From Clostridium_AI sp964409685 (GTDB lineage: Bacteria; Bacillota; Clostridia; Lachnospirales; Lachnospiraceae), in NCBI GenBank assembly GCA_964409685.1, contig CAYPEJ010000013.1, positions 1 to 64,000 of the forward strand: a stretch of DNA of 64,000 nt. The letters run 5' to 3'. The position numbers and the translations under genes are program-made. Every line of letters starts with the position of its first letter. Position 1 is the stretch's first letter. This document shows, in pieces, positions 25,579 to 34,892 of this stretch. Below the pieces are notes generated by a model. It worked only from the letters and a program-made list of their open reading frames with translations, was not told the DNA's origin and did no database searches.

Positions 25579-26994
25579 TTAATTTACCCTTTCTACTTTA
25601 ATGAGATTGGTATTTCCCGTTTTCCCATTGATTTGTCCACCAGTTAATACAACGTTATCACCAGATTGTAAGGCAAATACCCGTTTTGCCTGATTTAACG
25701 CATGATAAAACATTACTTCTACGGAATTAAATTCTTCACATAAGACAGGGGTTACTCCCCAACTTAAGTTTAACTTTCTCCATACCTTTTCTGATGTGGT
25801 CATGCCGATAATATCTACTGGACAGCGGAAACGACTTACCATACGCGCGGTACGTCCGCTCAATGAACTTACTACAATGCATTTTGCCTTAACATCCACT
25901 GCCATGGAACAAGTGGAATGAGACACTGCATCTAAATTGTTATTAATTTCAAATTCTGTTGTCTTAAATCGTTTGATGTAATTAATCCCTTTTTCTGTAT
26001 ACTCTGTAATCTCAACCATATCTTTTACTGCTTCTACTGGATATTTTCCTGATGCAGTTTCCCCTGACAACATAACGGCAGAGGAACCGTCGTAAACGGC
26101 ATTTGCTACATCCGATATCTCTGCTCTAGTTGGTCTTGGATTGTAAATCATTGATTCTAACATCTCCGTTGCAGTGATAACTCTTGTTCCCAGCAAGCGA
26201 CACTTATTAATTAAATATTTTTGTATCGCAGGAACCTCAATAAATGGAATCTCTACCCCAAGGTCACCTCTTGCAATCATTACTCCATCTGCAATTTCGC
26301 AGATTTCTTCTATATTGTCTACACCAGAACGATTTTCTATCTTTGCAATAATATCAATTTCATTTCCACCATTTGCATCTAAGAACTCTCGTAAATCCTT
26401 TACATCCTTTTTTGTAGATACAAAGGATGCTGCCACAAAATCCACTTCATTTTGTATTCCGAATAATAAGTCTTCCTTATCTTGTTCACTTAAAAATTCA
26501 TGATTCATCACTTTATTAGGAAAATTCATACTCTTACGGTCTGAAAGTTCTCCACCTGTGATTACTTTACAAATCGCCTCATTCTGAGTTAATTCCATTA
26601 CTTCAAAGATAACTAAGCCATTGTTCACTTTAATGCTGTCACCCACACTTAGATTCTCAATTAGGTGTTCATATGTTACCGATACTCTTTCTTGATTTCC
26701 AATCACATCCTCTGTCGTAAAGGTAAATGTATCACCATCCGAAAGCATAATCTTCTTGTTTTCAAATGTTTTGATTCGATATTCTGGTCCTTTTGTATCC
26801 AGCATAATGGCAATTGGCAAGTTCAATTTTTCTCGGACACTTTTTATTAAGTCAATCTTTTTTTGATGCTCCTCTTTTGTTCCATGGGAAAAATTCAATC
26901 TAGCAACATTCATACCTGCCAAACACATTTTGGTTAGAATATCTTCATTTTCACTAGATGGTCCAATGGTACAAATTACTTTTGTCTTTCTCAT
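25579..26994 (-). CDS. pyk: Pyruvate kinase (short form)
   Basis: It makes pyruvate and ATP from phosphoenolpyruvate. The 471-residue protein has RKTKVICTIGPSS, GMNVARLNFSHG, the catalytic-lysine segment IDIIAKIENRSGV, GVMIARGDLGVEIP and ATEMLESMIYNPRPTRAEISDVANAVYDGSSAVMLSGETASG. It lacks the C-terminal PEP-utiliser domain found in many Firmicute enzymes (about 585 residues). Its ATG overlaps the stop of the response regulator by 4 bases, which indicates translational coupling to a signalling gene, an unusual setting. Confidence 0.97.
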   Translation of the reverse strand: MRKTKVICTIGPSSENEDILTKMCLAGMNVARLNFSHGTKEEHQKKIDLIKSVREKLNLPIAIMLDTKGPEYRIKTFENKKIMLSDGDTFTFTTEDVIGNQERVSVTYEHLIENLSVGDSIKVNNGLVIFEVMELTQNEAICKVITGGELSDRKSMNFPNKVMNHEFLSEQDKEDLLFGIQNEVDFVAASFVSTKKDVKDLREFLDANGGNEIDIIAKIENRSGVDNIEEICEIADGVMIARGDLGVEIPFIEVPAIQKYLINKCRLLGTRVITATEMLESMIYNPRPTRAEISDVANAVYDGSSAVMLSGETASGKYPVEAVKDMVEITEYTEKGINYIKRFKTTEFEINNNLDAVSHSTCSMAVDVKAKCIVVSSLSGRTARMVSRFRCPVDIIGMTTSEKVWRKLNLSWGVTPVLCEEFNSVEVMFYHALNQAKRVFALQSGDNVVLTGGQINGKTGNTNLIKVERVN

Positions 26995-27716
26995 TTTTGC
27001 ATTTCTCCTTCTTCATAGTCATTATTCATACGATATCCCACACCTAACTCATTTAATATATAGCGGTATTCTCCTGGATGTTCCTTTAGTTTCTTTCGAA
27101 TATTTGCCATATTTACCTGTAATTTTTTAACGCTTCCAAAGTCAGAATAACCCCATATCTTTTTAATAATTTCGGAATATGTAAGCACTCTTCCTGCATG
27201 AATGGATAACAGTTCTACAATGTTGTATTCTGTCTGGGTTAACTTTATCTCTTCACCATCTACCGTTACTTTTCGTCCTTCATAATCAATCATAAAACCT
27301 TGTATCTGAAATTTTTTTCGCATTTGCTTTTCACTTACCCCTTGAAAACGACTATTGCGAAGTGCCGTTCGAACTCTAGCAAGTAATTCATTTGTTCCAA
27401 ATGGTTTTGTTACATAATCATTCGCACCAGAATCTAGTGCTAGAACTTTGTCATTTTCATTGGTTCGTGCTGATAAAACAATAATCGGAATGTCAGAATG
27501 CATTCTTACTTCCTCAATAAATTCAATTCCATCTATATCTGGTAATCCTAAATCCAGGATAACTAAATTGGGATTATGAGACAAAAACATTGCCTTACCA
27601 TTCGTTCCATTTTGTGCAATGATCACTTGATAATTATTCGTTTCTAATATTGTTTTCACAAAATTACAGATATTGATTTCATCTTCAATAATCAAAATTT
27701 TGTGTCTGTTATTCAT
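26991..27716 (-). CDS. KdpE-type response regulator
   Basis: A 241-residue OmpR-family regulator. The receiver domain has the acidic pocket (IIEDE), the phosphorylation aspartate in VILDLGLPD and the lysine in YVTKPF. The winged-helix DNA-binding domain occupies residues 140-235 (LTQTEYNIVELLSIHAGRVLTYSEIIKKIWG). Among OmpR members this spacing and the partner kinase suggest KdpE. Its start overlaps the kinase gene by 8 bases and its end overlaps pyk by 4. No kdpFABC genes are in the window. Confidence 0.9.
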   Translation of the reverse strand: MNNRHKILIIEDEINICNFVKTILETNNYQVIIAQNGTNGKAMFLSHNPNLVILDLGLPDIDGIEFIEEVRMHSDIPIIVLSARTNENDKVLALDSGANDYVTKPFGTNELLARVRTALRNSRFQGVSEKQMRKKFQIQGFMIDYEGRKVTVDGEEIKLTQTEYNIVELLSIHAGRVLTYSEIIKKIWGYSDFGSVKKLQVNMANIRKKLKEHPGEYRYILNELGVGYRMNNDYEEGEMQK

Positions 27717-28782
27717 ACTGTTCTACCTCCATATCTAATGCAAATCGGAAACAACAACCGCCTTCTTTTCTATTTTCCACCTCTATACTTCCATCGTGTG
27801 CCTTAATAATGGAAGCACAAACGGATAACCCAATGCCCATACTACTTTTCTGGTGGTCAATTGGTGCATCTTTCTTTTCAAAATAGCCTGTAAAAATATC
27901 TTTTAGTCTTTCTTTTTCAATGCCTTTTCCATTATCAGATATTTCGAATACAGCCTGTTCTTCCTGTACATACACATGCAACATCAATTCTGTCATACCA
28001 ACTGCGTGTTGTACTGCATTTTCTAACATATTTACAATAACTTGCTCTATCAAAACTGCATCCATAGGGATACTAATAAATTCTTCAGGAATTTTTACGA
28101 TAATCTTCTGCTCTGGATATCGCTTTTTAAATCGCATTAAAACTGCATCTATCAATTCTTCTAACACAGTTGTGGTTTTAATAATTTTCACTCCATCACT
28201 ATCAATACGTGTAACGGAAAGCAAATTTTCCACCATTCCCATAAGCCATTGAGCATCTTCTTTTATTCCTGTGGCTAATTGCATCAACTGTGCTACAGAT
28301 AAACAATCTAGCTGTTCTACTATAGTTGCGCTAGAACCATAGATGGTCGTCAATGGTGTTCTCAAATCGTGGGATACTGCTCGAAGCAAATTCGCTCGCA
28401 TTTTCTCCTTTTCCGTCTCAGCTTTCATTTTTTCATTTTTCTTTACTTTTGTCGCCAAAGCACTAGATAAAATAGTGATGACCAACATAATAACCGCTGA
28501 TATCATATTTTCTGGAATACTAAAGTTAAATTTAAAGTACGGAAAGGTAAATGCATAGTTTAGAGCCAATACACTAAGCAAAGAGGCTATAATCCCCAAA
28601 CTATATCCATCTGTAAATAACGATATTAAAAATACCGCTAACGCAAAAATCGCTGGTATTAAACTATCTGCATGTAATCGTTCCTTTATCATAAGACTAA
28701 CGAGAAAAAAAATAATTAATATAGCCAAAACAAAGATTGTATTAGAAACGATCTTATGATTCTTATTTTTTGACTCTTTCAT
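27709..28782 (-). CDS. KdpD-like sensor histidine kinase lacking the N-terminal sensor region
   Basis: A 357-residue membrane kinase. Four hydrophobic segments near residues 10-100 match the DUF4118 membrane block of KdpD. HisKA follows with AVSHDLRTPLTTIYG, then the ATPase domain (NMLENAVQHA, ISDNGKGIEKERL, SSMGIGLSVCASIIKAHDGSIEV). Full KdpD has about 400 extra N-terminal residues (KdpD and USP domains), which are absent. The ATG at 28782 is chosen because GGAGG lies 6 bases before it; a frame-consistent ATG at 28794 overlaps that site. Signal could be potassium, c-di-AMP or cell-envelope related. Confidence 0.88.
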   Translation of the reverse strand: MKESKNKNHKIVSNTIFVLAILIIFFLVSLMIKERLHADSLIPAIFALAVFLISLFTDGYSLGIIASLLSVLALNYAFTFPYFKFNFSIPENMISAVIMLVITILSSALATKVKKNEKMKAETEKEKMRANLLRAVSHDLRTPLTTIYGSSATIVEQLDCLSVAQLMQLATGIKEDAQWLMGMVENLLSVTRIDSDGVKIIKTTTVLEELIDAVLMRFKKRYPEQKIIVKIPEEFISIPMDAVLIEQVIVNMLENAVQHAVGMTELMLHVYVQEEQAVFEISDNGKGIEKERLKDIFTGYFEKKDAPIDHQKSSMGIGLSVCASIIKAHDGSIEVENRKEGGCCFRFALDMEVEQYE

Positions 28783-28802
28783 GAAAACCTCCATCCAAAA
28801 TG

Positions 28803-28831
28803 ATTATAACAATAGTATGGTAAAGATTCAG
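28803..28831 (-). promoter_or_regulatory. Probable promoter for the kdpD-like operon
   Basis: TATAAT (minus strand, 28803-28808), with a weak CTGAAT -35 box 17 bases upstream. The 5' leader would be only about 14 bases. Confidence 0.5.
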
Positions 28832-28903
28832 TTAAGAATAGGCCTACTACTTCTTCCCTGAATGAATCAAATAGAATCCAATTTATCCCTTTATTTATAT
28901 AGG

Positions 28904-28939
28904 AAAAGCGCCAGTTCTTCTTGTCAGAACCGACGCTCT
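28904..28939 (-). terminator. Terminator after secDF
   Basis: AGCGTCGGTTCT and AGAACTGGCGCT form a stem on the minus strand, followed by TTTTCC, about 50 bases after the secDF stop. Confidence 0.8.
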
Positions 28940-28987
28940 TTCTAATTTTCAATGTAGAATTCTTATAAATTTTAATATATGAAAATA

Positions 28988-31126
28988 TTATGCATTCTTT
29001 TTGTTTCCAATCTTCTTGAAGAAGTACCAAACAGTACCTGTAATACATACAGAAGAATAACATCCACAAACAATACCTACCATTAATGGTACTGCAAATT
29101 CTTTTACAGAATCAACACCCATGATACCTAAGAAGAATACCATTACAAATGTTGTAAGGGAAGTATTAATACTTCTACTGAATGTTTGGCTGATACTTTC
29201 GTTCACAATTGCATCAATATCTTCAATCTTTGTCTTATTCTTTTTGTTCTCACGAATACGGTCAAAGATAACAATTGTTGCGTTGATAGAATAACCAACG
29301 ATTGTAAGCATACAAGCGATAAATGTATTACCTACAGAAACCTGGAATACAGAGTAAACCATTAATACTACTAAAACGTCATGTAGTAAAGCAATTACAG
29401 CACTTGCACCAAATGCAAGATCTTTGAATCGAATCCAGATATAAATTAACATACAGATTGTAGCAATAATTACCGCAATAACTGCATCTGATTTCATTTC
29501 AGAACTTACAGAAGGACTAATACTTTCTGCAGCAATTTGTTTTTCGGAAATACCATATTTTTCAACTAATGTGTTTGTTAATTTTGTACGTGCAGCTAAA
29601 TCTAAAGTATTTGTCTTAACAAGCACTGCGTTTTCACCTTGAATGGAAGAAACACTTGCAATTTCACCTGTTGCGTCTTTAAATACTTCTTCAATTTCAC
29701 TTATTGCTGGAACCTCTTCATTAAATGTTACTTGAGTTTGTGTACCACCAGAGAAATCTAAGTCATATTTTAAGACAGAACCAATACTGCTGTTGTTACG
29801 AACCATACCACCTACACCAATAAGGATAAGGACGATGGAAATTGCAAAAAACACTTTTGCTTTCTTTGTATAGTTATATACTTTAACTTCTTTGCATACT
29901 CCATAGTATTTTTCACTATCAAGACCGATACGATAAAGACCTCTCAAAATTGTCCTTGTTACAAATAATGCAGTAAACATAGAAATCACAATACCGATTG
30001 CTAATGTTTGAGCAAATCCTTTTACTGTACCAGAACCTTTAAAATAAAGTACTGCTGCAGCAATTAATGTTGTTACATTACCATCAATGATAGCGGATAA
30101 CGCTTTATCAAAACCTGCTTTAATCGCAGAACGAACGGATTTTCCAGCACCGATTTCTTCACGAATACGAGTGAAGATAATAACATTCGCATCTACCGCC
30201 ATACCAACAGATAAGATAACACCAGCGATACCTGGTAATGTTAATGTTACGTCGAATGCGTTAATCATTATTACATCTGCTAAAATATAGATGATTAATG
30301 CAATACTTGCAGCTACACCAGGAATCTTGTAGTAGATGCACATAAATAATAAGACAATAATTAAACCAATTAAACCAGCAATTAAACTTGTATGAAGTGC
30401 TTCTTCACCTAATTTCGCACCAACTACGTTAGAACGTATTTCTTCTAACTCAAGAGGAAGTGCACCGATACGAATTGTACTTGCCAATGTTTCTGCTTCT
30501 TCATAAGATGATTGTCCACTGATTACAGCTTCACCATTTGTGATTTCACTTTGTACAGTAGGAGCAGAAATTGTTTCACCATCATATACGATAGCAATTG
30601 TTTTTTGTAAGTTTGCAGCTGTTGCCTCTGCAAATTTTGTTGTACCAGATGCATTTAATTTTAATTGAACAACGTATTCTGTCTGACCAGTTGTAGGATC
30701 TGATTGAGTACCTGCTTGTGCATCTGCGATATCGGAACCTGTGATTACAGTTTCACCATCTTCTGTTTTAAACTCAATAGAACCAGCTTTTCCTAATGCT
30801 TCTAAGATTTCATTGGCATCTGTAACACCAGGAATATCAACATTTACACGGTTTGTACCTTCTTGGTAAACCGCTGCTTCTGTACTGTAATTTTCCACAC
30901 GTTTTTGAAGCTTGTAGATAGTATCCTTCATCTCAGTATCGGATGGATTTGCTTCCTTGGCTTCATAAGTAATACTTACACCACCAGCTAAATCAAGACC
31001 TAAACGGATATGTTCCGCAGTTCCTTTATGTTCTTTACCTACACCCACAAATGTTACAAAGCACAATGCTGCAATAACAATGACTGCAAGACAGAGGCTA
31101 AGTATACCTTTCTTCTTATCTCTCAT
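28988..31126 (-). CDS. secDF: Protein translocase SecDF (fused)
   Basis: SecD and SecF use the proton gradient to pull exported proteins across the membrane after SecYEG. The 712-residue protein is the natural fusion. The SecD part (about 1-405) has an N-terminal helix, the periplasmic P1 region starting with LGLDLAGGVSITYE, and five more helices including GMAVDANVIIFTRIREE. The SecF part (about 415-712) begins at the second inner helix with LDFSGGTQTQV and has GYSINATIVIFDRIREN. Downstream of scfB by 46 bases, it belongs to the SCIFF neighbourhood common in Clostridia. Confidence 0.97.
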   Translation of the reverse strand: MRDKKKGILSLCLAVIVIAALCFVTFVGVGKEHKGTAEHIRLGLDLAGGVSITYEAKEANPSDTEMKDTIYKLQKRVENYSTEAAVYQEGTNRVNVDIPGVTDANEILEALGKAGSIEFKTEDGETVITGSDIADAQAGTQSDPTTGQTEYVVQLKLNASGTTKFAEATAANLQKTIAIVYDGETISAPTVQSEITNGEAVISGQSSYEEAETLASTIRIGALPLELEEIRSNVVGAKLGEEALHTSLIAGLIGLIIVLLFMCIYYKIPGVAASIALIIYILADVIMINAFDVTLTLPGIAGVILSVGMAVDANVIIFTRIREEIGAGKSVRSAIKAGFDKALSAIIDGNVTTLIAAAVLYFKGSGTVKGFAQTLAIGIVISMFTALFVTRTILRGLYRIGLDSEKYYGVCKEVKVYNYTKKAKVFFAISIVLILIGVGGMVRNNSSIGSVLKYDLDFSGGTQTQVTFNEEVPAISEIEEVFKDATGEIASVSSIQGENAVLVKTNTLDLAARTKLTNTLVEKYGISEKQIAAESISPSVSSEMKSDAVIAVIIATICMLIYIWIRFKDLAFGASAVIALLHDVLVVLMVYSVFQVSVGNTFIACMLTIVGYSINATIVIFDRIRENKKNKTKIEDIDAIVNESISQTFSRSINTSLTTFVMVFFLGIMGVDSVKEFAVPLMVGIVCGCYSSVCITGTVWYFFKKIGNKKNA

Positions 31127-31172
31127 AGTTCTTTCTCCTTTACCTCTTACTTATTGAGCGTATGATTTACCC

Positions 31173-32546
31173 TTAATCCATCTGTGCTTCTGCTGCTTTC
31201 ATCATGATAGCACACTCAATACGCTTTTTCTGTAATTCACATCCCACATCATATGTTCCGTTTATATTACCATTAAAATTAAAGGAATTTGCTGCACATC
31301 CACCACTGCAGTAGAAACGGGCAAAACATTCTTTACATTTTGGTTTTGCATAAACATTACATAATTTAAACTCGTCACGAATATCTGTCTTTTTTACCCC
31401 ATCAAAAACATTTCCCATCAGGAACTCTTCTTTTCCAACGAATTGATGACATGGATATAAATCTCCCCATGGTGTCACTGCTAAATACTCAGTACCCGAA
31501 CCACAGCCGGATAATCTTTTTGCTACACATGGTCCACCACTTAAATCTATATTAAAATGGAAGAAGTTGACCCCTTTTCCATTTTTCTTACGTTCAATTA
31601 GTTCTCTTGCCAGTTGATCATATTCATCAAAAATCTTTTGAATGTCTGCTTCCTGAATTGCATACTCCTCTGCTTCATCTGCTACAACGGGTTCTACAGA
31701 AATCTGCTTAAATCCTAAGTCTGCAAGATGCAACACGTCTTTTGCAAAATCCAGATTATGACGAGTGAATGTTCCTCTTACATAGTAATCTTTCTGGTTT
31801 CTACTCTTTGCAAGTTTTTGGAACTTTGGCATAATTAAATCATAGCTGCCTTTTCCATTTCTCGTTGGTCTCATCCAATCATGAACATCCTTACGGCCGT
31901 CAACACTTAAAACAACATTCGCCATCTCTTGATTCAAGAACTCGATAATGTCATCATTTAATAAAACACCGTTTGTTGTTAAGGTAAAACGGAAATTTTT
32001 ATTATGAATCTTCTCTTGTTCTCTACCATATTGAACTAATTGCTTTACAACGTTAAAATTCATAAGTGGTTCGCCACCAAAGAAATCAACTTCAAGATTT
32101 TTTCGATTACCAGAATTGGCAATTAAAAAATCCAAAGCTTGTTTACCTACTTCAAAGCTCATCAAACCTCTATCGCCCTGATATTCACCTTCACTCGCAA
32201 AACAATATCTACAAGCTAAATTACAATCATGAGCAATATGTAGACACAATGCTTTCACAACTGTTTGGCGCTTTTTAAAATCTATAATATAATTCTCATA
32301 GATATCCTGTGTAAATAAACAACCTTCTTTTTTCAACTCTTCAATTTCTTCCATAGCCTCTTCGATGTCTTTTCTGCTATACTCAGATGCTGTATATTTG
32401 GATAACATCATTTCAATTATGGACTCTTTACTTTGTGATTCATATAACGCTATCATATCATAAACTAAATCATCCACTACATGGACACTCCCACTATTGA
32501 CGTCTAATACGATATTGAAACCGTTACTTTTGTATTGATGTATCAC
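31173..32546 (-). CDS. scfB: SCIFF peptide maturase, radical SAM/SPASM enzyme
   Basis: It forms thioether cross-links in the SCIFF peptide encoded directly upstream. The 457-residue protein has an N-terminal peptide-recognition region (about 1-90, with VHVVDDLVYDMIALYE), the radical SAM motif CNLACRYCFA, the GGEP motif DFFGGEPLMNF, and a C-terminal SPASM region with several cysteines (CHQF, CNVYAKPKCKECFARFYCSGGCAANSF). This is the standard plan for SCIFF maturases, and the adjacent precursor makes the call secure. A hairpin lies between the two genes. Confidence 0.95.
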   Translation of the reverse strand: MIHQYKSNGFNIVLDVNSGSVHVVDDLVYDMIALYESQSKESIIEMMLSKYTASEYSRKDIEEAMEEIEELKKEGCLFTQDIYENYIIDFKKRQTVVKALCLHIAHDCNLACRYCFASEGEYQGDRGLMSFEVGKQALDFLIANSGNRKNLEVDFFGGEPLMNFNVVKQLVQYGREQEKIHNKNFRFTLTTNGVLLNDDIIEFLNQEMANVVLSVDGRKDVHDWMRPTRNGKGSYDLIMPKFQKLAKSRNQKDYYVRGTFTRHNLDFAKDVLHLADLGFKQISVEPVVADEAEEYAIQEADIQKIFDEYDQLARELIERKKNGKGVNFFHFNIDLSGGPCVAKRLSGCGSGTEYLAVTPWGDLYPCHQFVGKEEFLMGNVFDGVKKTDIRDEFKLCNVYAKPKCKECFARFYCSGGCAANSFNFNGNINGTYDVGCELQKKRIECAIMMKAAEAQMD

Positions 32547-32610
32547 TGCTCTACTCCTTTCAATATGATATATACTGCTGGGTTTGTCCGTATATTATAT
32601 ACATTGAATA

Positions 32611-32634
32611 GGCAGCGGCAAAAATGCCGCTGCC
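32611..32634 (-). promoter_or_regulatory. Hairpin between SCIFF precursor and maturase genes
   Basis: A perfect 10-base GC-rich stem (GGCAGCGGCA / TGCCGCTGCC) with an AAAA loop, 13 bases after the scfA stop and 65 before the scfB start. It has no T run, so it more likely stabilises or partly attenuates the mRNA, giving more precursor than enzyme. That role is inference. Confidence 0.7.
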
Positions 32635-32646
32635 CAATGCTTATAA

Positions 32647-32787
32647 TTATTGGTTCTCACAGCTTTGATTTCCAACTGTGCAAGATGTTTTGCAAGCGGA
32701 CTGGCAGGAAGTTTGGCATTCTCCACAACCGCCTTTTTTCATTGAATCTTTTAAATTACGTGTAGTTAAAGATTTAATATGTTTCAA
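32647..32787 (-). CDS. scfA: SCIFF (six-cysteines-in-forty-five) RiPP precursor
   Basis: A 46-residue peptide that starts with TTG (KHIKSLTTRNLKDSMKKGG after the initiator) and has a GGAGGG site 6 bases upstream. Six cysteines lie at 21, 24, 28, 32, 36 and 43 in the order GGCGEC, TSC, SAC, TSC, QSC. This matches the near-invariant SCIFF family of Clostridia, whose cysteines are linked to downstream residues by the maturase. The peptide's biological role is unknown. The TTG start and short length make it easy to miss. Confidence 0.95.
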   Translation of the reverse strand: MKHIKSLTTRNLKDSMKKGGCGECQTSCQSACKTSCTVGNQSCENQ

Positions 32788-32902
32788 TTCAAGCCCTCCT
32801 TCTTTTGAATTCCCAAACAAAACTTATGTCAAAAGACTTTTGTCAACTTTAAACATTATAGCACAGATCATTATGTATTGGAAGTTTTTTTTTACCACTT
32901 CC

Positions 32903-33277
32903 CTAACTTAACATTCCTCCAAGCATTCCGCCAAAGCCACATGTTACAAACACAACAACTGTACTTCCTAACTGACTCACAATATCCTTATTCATCAAAA
33001 TAGATACTGCAAAAATAATAGAAAAGTAAAGAAGCCCTGAAATAATACCCCACAAGAATCTCTTTTCCTGTGTTTTCTTTCCTACAATCATCCCACCTAT
33101 AAAGGCTGAAAAAATGTAAGCAAATACAACTCCAGTGCTAATGAACATATTAGGAGGTTCTGCCTTATACATAATAAGCGCAAGGATTAACAAAATGATT
33201 CCTGTCATAATATATGATACGAACAAAGCCTTTACCAAAATAGTTCCCTTAGATTGTTTTCCAGCAGTTTGATTCAC
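32903..33277 (-). CDS. TIGR04086-like small membrane protein
   Basis: A 124-residue protein with four hydrophobic helices and glycine-rich segments (FIGGMIVGKK, CGFGGMLGGMLS). A membrane protein of this size and pattern is regularly found next to SCIFF genes in Clostridia (TIGR04086/YrzE-like). No function is established. It precedes scfA by about 115 bases on the same strand and could be co-transcribed. Confidence 0.75.
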   Translation of the reverse strand: MNQTAGKQSKGTILVKALFVSYIMTGIILLILALIMYKAEPPNMFISTGVVFAYIFSAFIGGMIVGKKTQEKRFLWGIISGLLYFSIIFAVSILMNKDIVSQLGSTVVVFVTCGFGGMLGGMLS

Positions 33278-33477
33278 GCAAAATCACCTCCATTACTCGT
33301 ACTTTCTACTTTCATATATATTAGTTTTCGGAAATGATTAGAACTGATTCGCTGAATTTCTCCCTTCATTTTCTTAGCTTTCTGTTGTAAAATTGTGTTA
33401 TGAACATATGTTACGAACACAGTGTTACAAACACAAGAAGATAGCACTGTAGATATATAAATAAGGAAGGAAATAAC

Positions 33478-34320
33478 ATGATTGATTTACACGTACACTC
33501 AAACAAATCCGATGGAACACTTACTCCATCTCAAGTAATTGACCTTGCAGTAGAATTAAAGCTCAAAGCCATTGCACTGACTGACCATGATACAATCGAA
33601 GGGATTCCCGAAGCTTTCGAACGCGCCAAATTCTATCAAAGTCAAGGAATCGATTTCACCTTAATCCCAGGCGTAGAATTGTCCGTAGGCTATAAAAAGC
33701 GTGATATTCATATATTGGGGCTAAATATTAATTACAAAAATGAAGCTTTTGTTTCTCTTTTGAATCAAATGGTTCTAGAACGTGAAGAACGTAATCGCAA
33801 AATGGTTGAGAACTTCCAAAATGCAGGTTTTGATATTACATTAGAAACTTTACAAGCCGAAGCGAAAAATGCTGTTATCACAAGAGCACATTTTGCCAAG
33901 GAGTTAGTTCGAAAGAAATATGTTTCTTCCCACAAAGAAGCTTTCAACAAATTCTTAGGAGAAGACGGTCCTTACTATGTAAATCGAAAATACATCACCC
34001 CAGAACAAGCCATCAAAGCCATCTTACAAGCAGGCGGCATTCCATGTCTCGCACATCCAATGCTTTATCATTTACCACCTACTGAATTAGATCAATTGGT
34101 AGCACGTTTAACACAACATGGCTTACAAGGAATTGAAGCTATCTATTCTACTTATTCCCATCAAGAAGAATCGGTTGTAAAACGATTGGCTTCCAAATAC
34201 AACTTACTGCTTACTGGTGGTTCTGATTTTCACGGTGAAGTAAAACCTGATATTTCACTAGGAACGGGAATGGGCAATTTAGAAGTACCAGATTGTTTAC
34301 TTGATGCCATTTTGAAATGA
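33478..34320 (+). CDS. PHP-domain phosphoesterase (RNase AM / YciV-like)
   Basis: A 280-residue metal-dependent phosphoesterase. The four PHP motifs are visible: DLHVHSNKSDGTLTP, LTDHDTIEG, the middle His/Glu residues (GVELS, RAHFAKELV) and CLAHPMLY, ending in TGGSDFHG. Relatives remove phosphate from 3',5'-nucleotides or trim short RNA 5' ends. It is the only plus-strand gene in an otherwise minus-strand stretch. A GGAAGG site precedes the ATG. Confidence 0.9.
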   Translation: MIDLHVHSNKSDGTLTPSQVIDLAVELKLKAIALTDHDTIEGIPEAFERAKFYQSQGIDFTLIPGVELSVGYKKRDIHILGLNINYKNEAFVSLLNQMVLEREERNRKMVENFQNAGFDITLETLQAEAKNAVITRAHFAKELVRKKYVSSHKEAFNKFLGEDGPYYVNRKYITPEQAIKAILQAGGIPCLAHPMLYHLPPTELDQLVARLTQHGLQGIEAIYSTYSHQEESVVKRLASKYNLLLTGGSDFHGEVKPDISLGTGMGNLEVPDCLLDAILK

Positions 34321-34418
34321 TAGTAGTTTGAGTTTTCGTTTATTATTACACTATTTAAAGCTTCTTAGACCATTCACCTTCATATCAATTACTGATTACA
34401 CCATTTACTCATTACATC

Positions 34419-34457
34419 AAAAAAACTGTAGCTTACATCCGCAAACTACAGTTTTTT
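34419..34457. terminator. Bidirectional terminator between the PHP gene and yajC
   Basis: CTGTAG (34426-34431) and CTACAG (34446-34451) extended by seven A and six T on the two sides. It serves convergent transcripts. Confidence 0.75.
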
Positions 34458-34480
34458 ATCTAATAACATTTTATCCAATA

Positions 34481-34801
34481 TTATTCTTTATTCGCTTTTT
34501 CTACTTCAACGATACAATCTTTTTTCATTGGAATTCTACAGTTTTTATTATTACCAAATTCAACGATAACGATTTCTGGCATAACGTCAATAACTACACC
34601 ATAAAAACCACTTGTTGTTAAAATACTATCGCCTTCTTCAACAGAAGAAACTAAAGCTGCATGCTCTCTCTCTTGCTTTTTCTGAGGACGTATTAATAAG
34701 AAATAAAATACAACAAACATAAGGATAATAGGTAAAAATGTTCCTAATAACCCAGCTGTTCCTCCAACTGCACTTGATAAAAATACTGTTACATTAGACA
34801 T
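34481..34801 (-). CDS. yajC: Preprotein translocase subunit YajC
   Basis: A 106-residue accessory protein of the SecDF complex, with one N-terminal transmembrane helix (FLPIILMFVVFYFLLIRPQKKQERE) and a small soluble domain (EEGDSILTTSGFYGVV, IVEFGNN). This pattern is diagnostic. An AGGAGGG site precedes the ATG. It follows tgt, the usual order. Confidence 0.95.
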   Translation of the reverse strand: MSNVTVFLSSAVGGTAGLLGTFLPIILMFVVFYFLLIRPQKKQEREHAALVSSVEEGDSILTTSGFYGVVIDVMPEIVIVEFGNNKNCRIPMKKDCIVEVEKANKE

Positions 34802-34892
34802 GTTGTCCCTCCTAAATAATTATTGAGCGGTCTAGCAACCAGAAATATCTAGTCTTGTCCTATTAGCTCGAACAAATGGAATTATATCACAC

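Noticed and set aside
27709..28782. Complete KdpD with a kdpFABC operon
   Set aside because: The N-terminal KdpD and USP domains are absent and no kdpFABC genes lie in the window.
28779..29069. 96-codon minus-strand frame between the sensor kinase and secDF
   Set aside because: It overlaps the well-supported end of secDF and its terminator, and the sequence has no protein-like pattern.
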